A stretch of 64,000 nt of DNA, from NCBI GenBank assembly GCA_039923455.1, contig JBDTCS010000080.1, positions 1-64,000 of the forward strand. The letters run 5' to 3'. Below are positions 36,335 through 45,830 of the stretch, piece after piece. A model generated the notes under the pieces. The model searched no databases, had not been told where the DNA came from, and worked only from the letters and a program-made list of their open reading frames with translations. The position numbers were made by a program, and so were the translations under genes. The DNA is from JBDTCS01 sp039923455 (GTDB lineage: Bacteria > Bacteroidota > Ignavibacteria > Palsa-1295). Within the stretch, counting starts at the first letter, position 1, and the number at the start of each line of letters is the position of its first letter.

Positions 36335-37030
36335 TTACAATACCAATCCGTTCGTCTCAAGTGCAGCGCCTGCCTCGTCACCTTCGGTAAGGATCTCTCC
36401 TCCGTCCGGATGGCTAGACTTTCTGTGGCGCTCTTCCTCGACATTGTAGCCGCGAACGCGGGCGTACTCGATCAGCTTGTTCCGCAAAAGCTTTCTGCCG
36501 CGGTGCAAACGTGAACGCACTGTCCCTATCGGGCAATCGACAAACTCCGCAATCTCCTCGTAGGTGAATCCTTCGATATCGCATAGGATCACCACAGTCC
36601 GGAAGTCCTCCGGGAGAGATTCGACAGCGCGTGTCAGATCGTCATCTAAAAGATTACGATAGAGCTTCGCCTCCATATCGTTCGGATCGGTATATTCCGA
36701 ACGGATGGTGTTGTAAAAATTTTGAATGTCTTCGTAATCAACTTTATCCGGCTCTTTGCTCTCTTTGCGATAAATGTTGATGTACGAGTTCTTCATGATG
36801 CGGAATAGCCACGCCTTGCAGTTCGTGCCAGGCTCAAACTTGTCCCAGAAACGATAGGCCTTCATGTAGGTCTCTTGTAAGAGATCGTTGGCATCGTCGG
36901 GATCACCTGTCATTCGAAGTGCGAAGTTATACAGCGCATTAATATGCGGCATAGCTTCACGCTCGAAATCACGGTGGCGGTCCCGTATTCCCTTCTCATC
37001 CAATTGGTTCAGCATCAATCCGTAACTCAC
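36335..37030 (-). CDS. ECF-type RNA polymerase sigma factor
   Basis: 231 residues. Region 2: ALYNFALRMTGDPDDANDLL, QETYMKAYRFWDKFEPGTN, LFRIMKNSYINIYRKE. Region 4: LPEDFRTVVILCDIEGFTYE, EIAEFVDCPIGTVRSRLHRG. A 25-residue acidic tail follows. The linker between regions (about residues 85-115) is longer than in minimal ECFs. No anti-sigma gene is adjacent. The next 900 bp upstream carry no gene but a strong promoter-like element at 37426-37458, implying a leader of about 400 nt. Confidence 0.9.
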   Translation of the reverse strand: MSYGLMLNQLDEKGIRDRHRDFEREAMPHINALYNFALRMTGDPDDANDLLQETYMKAYRFWDKFEPGTNCKAWLFRIMKNSYINIYRKESKEPDKVDYEDIQNFYNTIRSEYTDPNDMEAKLYRNLLDDDLTRAVESLPEDFRTVVILCDIEGFTYEEIAEFVDCPIGTVRSRLHRGRKLLRNKLIEYARVRGYNVEEERHRKSSHPDGGEILTEGDEAGAALETNGLVL

Positions 37031-37936
37031 TTGCTCTTCTCCAGCTTACCTATCATTTCCTCACCGGGGAATTTGTCCCCTATTCACCACTCGCGCCTGT
37101 AATCTATATCAGGCAGCCTTTCCACGATCACTCGAATCCCAATACTCCCGAAACCTATTCTTTTCGGCAGATTTCCACGTTTTTGCCCCTACAGACTCCC
37201 ACTTACTACATATACGTACTGAGCGCTTCCTCAGATGTTCGATCTGCCGTCTTTGGCAGTCTGTCGTTGATACCGATCCAGGTGTTTAGCCTTTTACGGT
37301 ATTTTGGGCTGGTTTTCGACATTCATGGAGCATGCCTGTCGAAACTCTCGACCGGGATTCTTTTTGAAGAGCCCGGATGTTGTCAAATGTCATTGCGGAA
37401 AACCTATGACCACTTAATAAGAGCGGCAAAAGTACGAATTTTTTTGCCGTTTGGCAACTTTTTGGTCAAGATTACTTCAATTTTATTCCTAATTTCTCCA
37501 TTTTCGCTCGTTCTACTCTATTTACGCCGATTTATTGTTACAACGAGTTTCGTAGACTGTTGTATTCGTAAACTCGCCTCGGATGTTTCATACTTGTCTC
37601 ACTCGCCCCGGTATACCTCACGGCAAACTTGGTACCAGTCCTTCGCCGCTTTAGTTTAAGACACGCAATCGCTATTTTCTTTCCCAGCTAGTCCGTAGTA
37701 TGAGATATTATTCACGGAGTTCGAGCGCGAAACGAGATGCACTCCTATATATAACGCTTTAAAGTGCCGAGAGTCACAGCTTAGCTTTCGAAAATTTTTA
37801 CGAGGTTGTTCAAATGCACCTCACAAAGCGGGATTGACATTTTTTCCGCGTGCGTGGATTTTGGAGTAATCGATTCCAATAGAAAACTTGGGGCTCCCCT
37901 CGGGTACCTGATTAACAGAGCGACTGCTCTTAAGTT
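37031..37936. other. 900-bp gene-free region before the sigma factor
   Basis: No convincing gene on either strand. It becomes AT-rich after 37400. Contains the promoter at 37426-37458 and a short hairpin CGGCAAAA / TTTTGCCG (37425-37448 region). A compact inverted repeat GAGCGACTGCTC (37918-37929) lies near the right end. Otherwise nothing seen. Confidence 0.45.
37426..37458 (-). promoter_or_regulatory. Strong Bacteroidota-type promoter
   Basis: Minus strand GTTGC (37458-37454), 19 bp, then TACTTTTGC (37434-37426): a full match to the TAnnTTTGC -7 element with a TTG -33 box at the ideal spacing. It points toward the sigma-factor gene, about 390 bp away. Confidence 0.55.
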
Positions 37937-40054
37937 ATGAATCGATACAAAACACGCACAACGAATATGAAAGCGCAACACTTCACTCCAAAACTATTTC
38001 CGCAGCACTCGAGTAACTCCACGCAGTCTGAGACTCTTACACGTGCAAGCTCCGGCTTGATCTTTACACTATTCGCTTTATGTATGCTCTATATCGGTGT
38101 CCCACCGGTTTTGGCACAGACAGGTGCACTGCAGCTGAGCGTACACATTGCCCCAACAGGTTCGCCACTCAAGAAGGCTTACGTACGATTACTTGAGACG
38201 AACCAGTTAGCAATCACCGACGCGAACGGAATCGCTTGGATCAGACGCATTGCACCAGGAAGCTATACAGTTGAAGTAAAGCGGAAAGGATTTGGCACGC
38301 AGCGCTTCACGACTGTCGCAATTGACGCCGGGGACACGACGTTAATCGCAATCGCATTGGTGAGCGGACTCACCGACACGATCTGCGCGACTGCATACGC
38401 AAAGACAGATAATATTTCCCGATTTGCAATCTCGGAGACCAACGAATCCAGTGCTGACTACGCCCCAATTGAGAAGCGTCGAGCTAACGAGAGTGGCGGT
38501 TCCGTTGTAGCAAACCGCGGATCAGTTACGGAGAGACAACAAATACTCCGCCTAACTCCCGGGGTCATTAGCGATGACGCAACAATGGTCAGACGGTATA
38601 TGCCGAATCCTGCGAGCAACGAGGAATATCATAAGCTCAATGATAACGAATATCTTGCAGCAAGAACGAATCCACTCTCGACATTCTCGATCGACGTGGA
38701 CGTCGCCTCGTACGCTAATATTCGTCGCTTCCTAACTGCCAACAGCGCACCGCCGATCGATGCAGTTCGAATCGAGGAGATGGTGAATTATTTCAAATAT
38801 GATTATCCGCAACCGACCGGTAAAGATCCATGCACGATCACGACCGAAGTTGCCGCGTGTCCATGGAACAGCGCACACTCCATTATCGGTATCGGAGTGC
38901 AAGCTCGAGAAATCGCAAAGCAAGATCTACCGCCGTCGAATCTTGTTTTTCTGATCGATGTCTCTGGCTCGATGATGCCCGATAACAAGCTGCCGTTACT
39001 TAAGCGTGCGTTTCGGTTGCTTGTAAAGGAACTGCGCGCACAGGATCACGTCGCGATCGTTGTCTATGCCGGCAACGCCGGACTCGTACTGCCATCGACT
39101 TCCGGTACGCAAAAAGAGAAGATCATCTCCACGCTTGAACATCTCGAAGCTGGCGGATCGACGGCAGGCGGTGAAGGCATTCTCCTTGCGTACAAAATCG
39201 CAAAAGAAAACTTCAACGCAAATGGCAACAACCGAGTCATCCTCGCGACTGATGGAGATTTCAACGTTGGACTTACCGGCGAAGGCGATCTTGTTCGCAT
39301 GATGGAAGAGAAACGCAAAGAAGGAGTCTTCCTTTCTATCCTTGGCGTCGGCGAAGAAAACCTGAAGGACTCTCGTATGGAGCAGATCGCAGATCAAGGA
39401 AACGGCAACTACGCGTACTTGGATAATATTCTCGAAGCGGAGAAAGTGCTCGTGACACAAATGGGTGGCACACTTTACACGATTGCAAAGGATGTTAAGA
39501 TACAGGTCGAATTCAATCCTACAAAAGTCAAGGGTTATCGATTGATCGGCTATGAAGATAGAATGTTAGCAAAAGAAGATTTTAATAATGACCAGAAAGA
39601 TGCCGGTGAACTTGGCTCTGGACATACCGTGACTGCACTCTATGAATTGATACCGGCGAGTTCGAAAGAGGAAGTGCCGCAGAGCTCGGTGGATTCGCTA
39701 AAGTATCAAAAACCGGAGGCGCTCCCGACGGTGAGCACGTCGAACGAGCTACTGACCGTGAAACTGCGCTACAAAGATCCTAAGGATACTGTGAGTAAGC
39801 TGATGGAGCATGTTGTCGCAAGCGCAGACGTTGCGAACATCAACGCGGCATCGGATAATTTACGATTCAGCTGTGCGGTTGCAAGCTTTGGTATGCTTTT
39901 GAGAAATTCAGAATTCAAAGGAGATGCCACATTAAGCTCGATCAAAGCTCTCGCCGATGGTGCTCGTGGACGAGACGCCGAAGGCTATCGCGCAGAGTTC
40001 ATCCAAATGCTCAAACGTTACGAACTCATTCAAAGCGAGGCTGCTGCCAAGTAG
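37937..40054 (+). CDS. Von Willebrand factor A protein with carboxypeptidase-regulatory domain
   Basis: 705 residues (start possibly ATG 37967). Order: N-terminal membrane or signal segment (LIFTLFALCMLYIGVPPVLA), a carboxypeptidase-regulatory-like domain (about 65-150; AYVRLLETNQLAITDANGIA), a linker, the VWA N-terminal domain (NPLSTFSIDVDVASYANIRR), the VWA domain with MIDAS DVSGSM beginning at Asp341, and a C-terminal DUF3520-like domain (AEGYRAEFIQMLKRYELIQS). This is the YfbK-type layout of Bacteroidota. It is exported and probably binds a partner through a metal-dependent site. No MoxR ATPase is nearby. Confidence 0.9.
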   Translation: MNRYKTRTTNMKAQHFTPKLFPQHSSNSTQSETLTRASSGLIFTLFALCMLYIGVPPVLAQTGALQLSVHIAPTGSPLKKAYVRLLETNQLAITDANGIAWIRRIAPGSYTVEVKRKGFGTQRFTTVAIDAGDTTLIAIALVSGLTDTICATAYAKTDNISRFAISETNESSADYAPIEKRRANESGGSVVANRGSVTERQQILRLTPGVISDDATMVRRYMPNPASNEEYHKLNDNEYLAARTNPLSTFSIDVDVASYANIRRFLTANSAPPIDAVRIEEMVNYFKYDYPQPTGKDPCTITTEVAACPWNSAHSIIGIGVQAREIAKQDLPPSNLVFLIDVSGSMMPDNKLPLLKRAFRLLVKELRAQDHVAIVVYAGNAGLVLPSTSGTQKEKIISTLEHLEAGGSTAGGEGILLAYKIAKENFNANGNNRVILATDGDFNVGLTGEGDLVRMMEEKRKEGVFLSILGVGEENLKDSRMEQIADQGNGNYAYLDNILEAEKVLVTQMGGTLYTIAKDVKIQVEFNPTKVKGYRLIGYEDRMLAKEDFNNDQKDAGELGSGHTVTALYELIPASSKEEVPQSSVDSLKYQKPEALPTVSTSNELLTVKLRYKDPKDTVSKLMEHVVASADVANINAASDNLRFSCAVASFGMLLRNSEFKGDATLSSIKALADGARGRDAEGYRAEFIQMLKRYELIQSEAAAK

Positions 40055-40080
40055 CAAACGCTGGTAAGCCATCTTAGAAT

Positions 40081-40123
40081 AGGACGGATAGGTCAGATAA
40101 GACCGATCCGTCCTATTTTTGGT
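40081..40123 (+). terminator. Terminator made of 9-bp periodic repeat
   Basis: Units AGGACGGAT, AGGTCAGAT, AAGACCGAT, CCGTCCTAT (40081-40116) follow the same 9-bp consensus as 16270-16314, and together fold: AGGACGGAT pairs with ATCCGTCCT, GGTC with GACC, followed by five T. It follows the VWA gene stop by 26 bp. Confidence 0.7.
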
Positions 40124-40236
40124 AGGGCACAAATCCATCCCCTTTGCATCTTCGGAATCAATTTTCTTAGCGGCCCTGTTGCCAAATTAGAAGAAAGTTC
40201 GATATTCCGGTCACATTGTTTTTTGGGGTAACTCTT

Positions 40237-40941
40237 ATGCTGAAGAAACCAATCGTAATTATCGCGCTCGCTTTGTGCTGCACCGCGTTTCAATCGTGCA
40301 CTTCGCTTGTGTACAGTCCGTTTTTGCATTTGCCTGCGGCCCCAATTCGACACGGGCAAGTTTCGATATCGGGCGATGGGAGCGCACTACCATACGCTGA
40401 TAACTCGGGTGCTATCAGCGGAGTTGAGGGACGCATGACCTATGGAGTCACCGATCATTTTTCTATCTCAGGAGCGGCGTGGGTCAGGACAGACCATCTC
40501 GCGCCGTTTTATCTCGACGGAACATCCCTCGATGGCATCATCACACTCACTCATCCCGAGACGACATTCCGAATGGAGGACTACACTCCAGAAACATTTA
40601 GTCGATTCGATTTCGCGATCGTTCCAAGAGCGATGAGTCTCTATGGTGGAAACGAACTCGGTCTCGTCGGAAGTGTTAGTGGCGCACTCTGGATGCCCTC
40701 CTTCTGGGTGTTTCGCCCCTATGTTGCAACCGGTGCGATTGGGGGTCAAGTGGTAGCAACTAGACAATACGGTGGCACTGGATACGGTTACGGAATGATC
40801 AACAATATTGGACTGACTACAACGCTGAATACACATTGGAGCGTCAACGCCGAGCTTGCAAACCCAATCATCTGGACAACGCAATCAAAACTGCTCCATT
40901 CTCAGTTTGTACCGAGCTTGTCGTTCAACTACGCATTTTGA
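40237..40941 (+). CDS. Lipoprotein with beta-barrel-like profile
   Basis: 234 residues from ATG 40237 (MLKKPIVIIALALCCTAFQS then lipobox Cys21). The rest consists of alternating strands: VEGRMTYGVTDHFSISGAAW, GLVGSVSGALWMPSFWVFRP, HWSVNAELANPIIW, and ends VPSLSFNYAF, with terminal phenylalanine. It may be an outer-membrane or periplasmic beta-protein. No known family. The YHYH-domain gene converges from the right. Confidence 0.68.
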   Translation: MLKKPIVIIALALCCTAFQSCTSLVYSPFLHLPAAPIRHGQVSISGDGSALPYADNSGAISGVEGRMTYGVTDHFSISGAAWVRTDHLAPFYLDGTSLDGIITLTHPETTFRMEDYTPETFSRFDFAIVPRAMSLYGGNELGLVGSVSGALWMPSFWVFRPYVATGAIGGQVVATRQYGGTGYGYGMINNIGLTTTLNTHWSVNAELANPIIWTTQSKLLHSQFVPSLSFNYAF

Positions 40942-40967
40942 TCTGCTCCAGAAAAAATCTGTGAAGG

Positions 40968-42197
40968 TCACTTCGCAAATTTGGCGATGAACAACTTGCC
41001 GGAAGTTGTCTGAAGCCTGACGAAATACGCACCGCTTGACAACCGAGAAATATCAAGAGCCTGCGTTGGATTCGCACCGCTGACATTTAAGATGATTCTT
41101 CCTTCTGCGTCGAGAATCTCGACATTGCGAGTGATCTCTGAAGCATCTGCAAGATTTGTGTAGATCCTTTCCTGAGCAGGATTCGGATAGAGCGTGAGAC
41201 CATTTTCGATCGCGATGTTTTCTGCAACTCCATTTCCAGTATAGGTTACCACCTTGCCAATCGGAGTGTTGTGACCGGATTGCGGTCCGGTATTTCCTGC
41301 TGGTAATGTTCCATAGTACGTCGCACCGAGCGTGTACGGATAGGTCGCTTTTAAGTTTGAATCGATTGTCGTGAAATAAGCATAGGTGCCATTTGGATAA
41401 TCTGGTGTGACGCAGAATCTTCCGTTGTGTTCATCGAGATCACCTGAGGTGCTATCGAAAGAAAAATCCTCAATGTAATACCCGAGTGGATATGTCGTTG
41501 AAATCGCTGGGCCATTTTGTGCTCCCGTTAATTGCGTGCCATCCGGAAGTGAACTACGGTCCGTAATAGTACGCAGCTTGAATCCTGAGTTCATTCGCTT
41601 GATACCTCCCGAACCGTTCTTCTCTGCAAACCCATACGCGCCATAGATCGGAAATCCATCGAATGCGAAACCAATGATCGGCGAGTGATGCGTGCTATCA
41701 GTCTCGTCATAGAGGCATCGCGGACTCAGGTGATGATGATACTCCCCGTTCGGAGCAGGATGTCCGAGACACGAATCGAAGGATGCCCCTTCGACCAGAA
41801 TCGCATTCTGATTCCAAACCCCTTGATTGTTGTAGCTTCGCGCGTCCTTTGCATTAAAAAGGCTGACACCATTCGTCCAAACACCCACGTGCCCAAGCGG
41901 TGTTGCGATCTTCCCGCTCCCCTTTTGTGGTGAGCGAGTGATCTTGAATTCGAAATTTTGATTTGCAGGAATGTTCGGATTGCCGTTCCACGGTCCGATA
42001 TCATAACCGGGAATGCATGAGCAAGTCACATAGACATCCGAATCACTGTACTGCACTTGCTGCACATTCGTCGGAAGTGCGTGATACCCGGTAGCGTGTG
42101 TCGTGTTGATGATCCAATGCGTGACGACCGGCGTCACTTGAGCATTTGAAACAGAAGCAGAAAATAGTGTGATGAGGAGTAGAGCAATTTTCTTCAT
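40968..42197 (-). CDS. Secreted YHYH-domain protein with type IX-like tail
   Basis: 409 residues from ATG 42197 (signal MKKIALLLITLFSASVSNAQ; the open frame to 42287 adds no signal). The central part matches the YHYH domain: GHPAPNGEYHHHLSPRCLYD and SPIIGFAFDGFPIYGAYG. The last 75 residues form a C-terminal sorting domain: LYPNPAQERIYTNL, RNVEILDAEGRIILNV, LDISRLSSGAYFVRLQT, ending KLFIAKFAK. It should be secreted to the surface. The YHYH domain is of unknown biochemistry; two His-rich stretches suggest metal binding. Confidence 0.85.
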   Translation of the reverse strand: MKKIALLLITLFSASVSNAQVTPVVTHWIINTTHATGYHALPTNVQQVQYSDSDVYVTCSCIPGYDIGPWNGNPNIPANQNFEFKITRSPQKGSGKIATPLGHVGVWTNGVSLFNAKDARSYNNQGVWNQNAILVEGASFDSCLGHPAPNGEYHHHLSPRCLYDETDSTHHSPIIGFAFDGFPIYGAYGFAEKNGSGGIKRMNSGFKLRTITDRSSLPDGTQLTGAQNGPAISTTYPLGYYIEDFSFDSTSGDLDEHNGRFCVTPDYPNGTYAYFTTIDSNLKATYPYTLGATYYGTLPAGNTGPQSGHNTPIGKVVTYTGNGVAENIAIENGLTLYPNPAQERIYTNLADASEITRNVEILDAEGRIILNVSGANPTQALDISRLSSGAYFVRLQTTSGKLFIAKFAK

Positions 42198-42299
42198 AAA
42201 TACAATAACCTGTTTACTTCGGAGCGTGCAAAGCACAAGTCTGATAACCTGTGGTTCAAATATAAAACGGAAAATTGTTCGGGACACGACGCAGTGGAT

Positions 42300-43709
42300 C
42301 TACACTCCGACTTTGCGATGCTTTATGCCGACTTCGCGACAGGAGTGATCGCTGGGTAGAAACTTTCCTGGGTTTAGCAAACCGTTCGGATTGAACACTT
42401 CGCGCACAGCTCTCATCATATCGATATCGACCGGCGCGAACATCCAGCCGAGCGCTTCCTGTTTTTCGATTCCAACTCCGTGCTCGCCCGTGATAGAGCC
42501 GCCCTGTGCAATGCAGAGTTTAAGGATCTCCGCGCTCGCTGCGAGGACTGCTGTCACTTGCGCCGGATCGCGCTCATCGTATAAAATCGCGGGATGCAGA
42601 TTGCCATCTCCGGCATGAAAAATATTCGCGATACGAAGCGAATAGCGCTTGCCTATCTCTGCGATTTTTTCTAAGACATCGGGCAAGGTGTGCCGCGGTA
42701 TTACACCGTCCTGTGTGTAGTAACTTGGGCTAAGCCTTCCGAGCGCTCCGAATGCTCGCTTGCGTGCTTTCCAAAGTGCGTCCCGCTCCTTCTCGTCCTT
42801 GGCTCGACGAATGCTTTTTACTCCAAGCCGTTCAGCATGTTCGATGACTTGCGAAGTAAGACGCTCGATGGAATGTTTACGACCATCGAGCTCGACGATC
42901 AGCAGTGCGCCGGCATCAAGCGGGAAGCCCAAATGGAAAGCAGCTTCGAGTGCGCCGAGCACTTCGCGATCGATCATCTCAAGCGCAGCCGGCACGATAC
43001 CGGACTCAATGATCGCCGAGACTGTTTCCGAAGCCTGCCGTGGAGTCTCAAATTCCATCAGGAGCGTCACGACGGCTTCTGGAATTTGAAGGAGGCGAAC
43101 GCGGGCTTCGGTTACAATTCCGAGCGTCCCCTCTGAGCCGATAAGCAGTGAGAAGAGCGCAGCGTTATGCTCGCCATCTACTATTCGAAGTTCGCCATTC
43201 GGAAAAAGTACTTCGAGTTCGAGAATGTGTTCGGCTGTAGCGCCATATTTTAGGCAATGCGGTCCCCCTGCATTCTCCGCTATATTCCCACCAATCGTAC
43301 AAGCTGCACCACTTGAAGGATCCGGGGCGAAATAGAGTCCGTAAGGCTTAGCCGCACGTGAAAGATGTGTGTTGACTACACCCGGCTCGACACGTGCCGA
43401 GAGATTCTCCCGATCGATCTCAAGAATCTTATTCAGGCGAGTGGTGACAAGCAGGACAGTGTTTTCCGCGACCGCAAGTGCTCCGCCACTCAAACCTGTT
43501 CCAGCACCTCGTGTAACAATCGGTAGTTTATGCTGAAGGCAAATTCGCGCTGCGGCTATGAGTTCAGCTTTCGTCTCGGGAATCAGTACAAGCGATGGAG
43601 AGAATTTTTCGAGCGTTACTCCATCGGCATCGTATGTGAGTCGATCGGCCTCGCGCCAAAGAATGCGCTCCGGTTTTAAGATACTTGCAAAGATCGCTCG
43701 ATCGATCAT
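42300..43709 (-). CDS. glcD: FAD-linked oxidase, glycolate oxidase GlcD-like
   Basis: 469 residues. FAD-binding PCMH domain with LPIVTRGAGTGLSGGALAV and PDPSSGAACTIGGNIAENAG; C-terminal FAD-oxidase domain with HAGDGNLHPAILYD and GGSITGEHGVGIEKQEALGW, the histidines of the active-site region. It probably oxidises a 2-hydroxyacid such as glycolate or lactate. GlcE and GlcF are not adjacent, so it may act as a single-subunit D-2-hydroxyacid dehydrogenase. It is 9 bp after the PAP2 gene. Confidence 0.9.
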   Translation of the reverse strand: MIDRAIFASILKPERILWREADRLTYDADGVTLEKFSPSLVLIPETKAELIAAARICLQHKLPIVTRGAGTGLSGGALAVAENTVLLVTTRLNKILEIDRENLSARVEPGVVNTHLSRAAKPYGLYFAPDPSSGAACTIGGNIAENAGGPHCLKYGATAEHILELEVLFPNGELRIVDGEHNAALFSLLIGSEGTLGIVTEARVRLLQIPEAVVTLLMEFETPRQASETVSAIIESGIVPAALEMIDREVLGALEAAFHLGFPLDAGALLIVELDGRKHSIERLTSQVIEHAERLGVKSIRRAKDEKERDALWKARKRAFGALGRLSPSYYTQDGVIPRHTLPDVLEKIAEIGKRYSLRIANIFHAGDGNLHPAILYDERDPAQVTAVLAASAEILKLCIAQGGSITGEHGVGIEKQEALGWMFAPVDIDMMRAVREVFNPNGLLNPGKFLPSDHSCREVGIKHRKVGV

Positions 43710-43718
43710 ATCAGAAGG

Positions 43719-44855
43719 CTACCGTGCTGATGGATCCATGACACACTTTTGTCGAAGTGCCCACGCGCGTACTCGCATGACCTTCGACTCGACAAATTCC
43801 CACGTGTAGAGTGTAACGATCGCAAATAGCGCCCCGCCGATCACATCGATCACGTAATGATAGCGAAGATAAACCGTCGAGAATATCAGGCTAAGTCCGA
43901 GCACCAAGATCACCCAGCGTATCCTCGCTTTGAATTTGAATGCCAACAGCATCGTCAGGACTGTGATATCCACGTGACCGCTTGGGAAAGCATCGCGAGT
44001 AACATTGGTGAGGATCGTCGTCATCGGCATCGTCTTATCGATGTTCTCCCCGCTATTTAAAATGTAGCGGAACACATCCGTCAGATAAAACCCCGGCAAT
44101 TCGTTGGAAAGATTCGAAAAATCATGCAGCGTGAATCGTGGACCGATCGCTGGCAGAAAAAGGTAGCCAACGTACGATAGGAAAAAACCGTAAACGATAA
44201 TAAAGCGAAGGTCCTGAAGGTCGTCCGACTCTTTATCGTTAAAGTGATGCTCCGGATTTTCTTTGACGTTCCGTCGATAGAGTTCAATCGCAAGCGCAAC
44301 CGGAAGGAGATAGAACAGAAAATAGGTAAACTGCAAATACTCCGTTAGGATCGGACTCGTGCTAAAATGTGCGAAGAGCCATCGCGTCGGATCGTTACCA
44401 TTAAAGAGCAGCCGATCAACATAAATCAATGTCGAATCGTAATCATGACCGTGTAAGGAGAAGGAGAGCTTCTCGGTGGTCTTGAAGAGTAACGGTATGA
44501 GGAGTCCGAAATAAAACGCGTGTACGAGTTGCATTGCTTCAGTCGCAATACGCGCACGCAAGGAATTGATGACGAGGACAAACGCTAAAGCGATCGCGCT
44601 ATTGCGAAGTACTAAGTCCCACTCGGTGACTCTTCCCGAGCCGAGCACTGTGACGACAAGCAGAAAACAAATGTAACCGATTGCGAAAACATCGACCGAT
44701 GTCATCGCTTCGATGACTGGCAAAAATCCCTTCTGTGATCTTGGCGCTTCCGGAGGAACGGACATTCGAATACTGCCGCTGTTAGCCGAACGGGATGAGA
44801 CACTCCCACTTGCTTGCGTTGGCTCGTTCACAATGTCCTTCTTATCAATCTGCAT
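43719..44855 (-). CDS. PAP2-family membrane protein (lipid phosphatase or inositolphosphotransferase-like)
   Basis: 378 residues with about eight membrane segments. PAP2 motif 2 is DAFPSGHVDITVL and motif 3 is STVYLRYHYVIDVIGG with the catalytic His; motif 1 is not clear. Longer than simple PAP2 phosphatases and with the AUR1-like layout (an early HDYDSTLIYVDRLLF segment), so it could be an inositolphosphorylceramide-synthase-like transferase. Sphingolipids are common in Bacteroidota, which would fit, but this is inference. It lies between rsmA and glcD in one operon. Confidence 0.82.
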   Translation of the reverse strand: MQIDKKDIVNEPTQASGSVSSRSANSGSIRMSVPPEAPRSQKGFLPVIEAMTSVDVFAIGYICFLLVVTVLGSGRVTEWDLVLRNSAIALAFVLVINSLRARIATEAMQLVHAFYFGLLIPLLFKTTEKLSFSLHGHDYDSTLIYVDRLLFNGNDPTRWLFAHFSTSPILTEYLQFTYFLFYLLPVALAIELYRRNVKENPEHHFNDKESDDLQDLRFIIVYGFFLSYVGYLFLPAIGPRFTLHDFSNLSNELPGFYLTDVFRYILNSGENIDKTMPMTTILTNVTRDAFPSGHVDITVLTMLLAFKFKARIRWVILVLGLSLIFSTVYLRYHYVIDVIGGALFAIVTLYTWEFVESKVMRVRAWALRQKCVMDPSAR

Positions 44856-44888
44856 CTTGACGGGTTAACTGCCTCGGAACACACTTGA

Positions 44889-45728
44889 TTATGCGGTAGG
44901 TAAACCATGCGAGAGCGAAAAGAGGTCGATTAATTCGGGAATCGTGAGCTCCTCTGCCCGCTGTTTCAGATAAATTGCTCCCACGGCCTGAGCTCCCAGA
45001 CCTTCGATCGCCTCCGTTGAGACCAGGCCTTTCAAATTATTCCGGATCGTCTTTCGGCGCATTCGAAATAACTGACGCACGAACGTCTGAAAATTTCCAT
45101 CCACGAATCCTTGTGGACGCTCGATTCCCGTTCGGGCAAAATAACCCCGCTCCAGATCGATCCGGACCACTGCCGAATCCACTTTTGGAGCAGGTCGAAA
45201 GCTTCCGGCTTTGACTTTAAAGAGAAACTCGACCTCACCGAAAAAATTTGCGAGCACCGTGGGAATCCCATACTCCTTTGTTCTCGGTTTGGCACCGAGA
45301 CGCTCGCCGACTTCGAGTTGCACGAGGAGCACAGCATCTTTGACGACCTCGCGTGCTTCGAGAAGTTTAAATAGGATCGGGGAGGTAATGTAGTACGGAA
45401 TATTTCCGATTACTCGGATCTTCTCGCCGGCATTCGCCGAATATTTTGCTAAATCAACCTGCAAAAAATCTTCTTCGACTATTACGAACCTGTCCCCTTC
45501 GCCTTCAAACATCGTGCGCAATTCGGGGACGGCACGCTCGTCGAGTTCGAAAGCAGTAAGTTGCTTTAATGGAGTCCGAAGCAGCGCTGTCGTGAGCAAT
45601 CCTGTCCCGGGCCCGATCTCGATAAACGAATCACCCGGCTTAACAGCGGCTGCCTTAACGATCCGGTGATGGATCGCTGGGTCGATCAGGAAATGCTGCC
45701 CAAGTGATTTACGTGCGGCCAGTTGCAT
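44889..45728 (-). CDS. rsmA: 16S rRNA dimethyladenosine transferase
   Basis: 279 residues from ATG 45728; the alternative at 45758 adds ten residues not seen in the family. Motifs: KSLGQHFLIDPAIHHRIVKA, the SAM-binding FIEIGPGTGLLT, and the catalytic NIPYYITSPILF. It dimethylates two adjacent adenosines in the 16S 3'-terminal helix 45 and acts late in 30S assembly. First gene of a leftward rsmA-PAP2-glcD operon, divergent from the Ntn hydrolase. Confidence 0.95.
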   Translation of the reverse strand: MQLAARKSLGQHFLIDPAIHHRIVKAAAVKPGDSFIEIGPGTGLLTTALLRTPLKQLTAFELDERAVPELRTMFEGEGDRFVIVEEDFLQVDLAKYSANAGEKIRVIGNIPYYITSPILFKLLEAREVVKDAVLLVQLEVGERLGAKPRTKEYGIPTVLANFFGEVEFLFKVKAGSFRPAPKVDSAVVRIDLERGYFARTGIERPQGFVDGNFQTFVRQLFRMRRKTIRNNLKGLVSTEAIEGLGAQAVGAIYLKQRAEELTIPELIDLFSLSHGLPTA

Positions 45729-45830
45729 AGTGAATGCCAGTTGGATTAGTGAATGCAAAGATACCGCGCAAAGTGTGACGGTCGGCGGTATCTTTGCAAG
45801 AGATATCTGGACACATTTATTATTTTTCGA

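Noticed and set aside
37183..37659. 158-codon hydrophobic open frame
   Set aside because: Lies antisense over the best promoter in the region, with no ribosome site and no coherent membrane topology.
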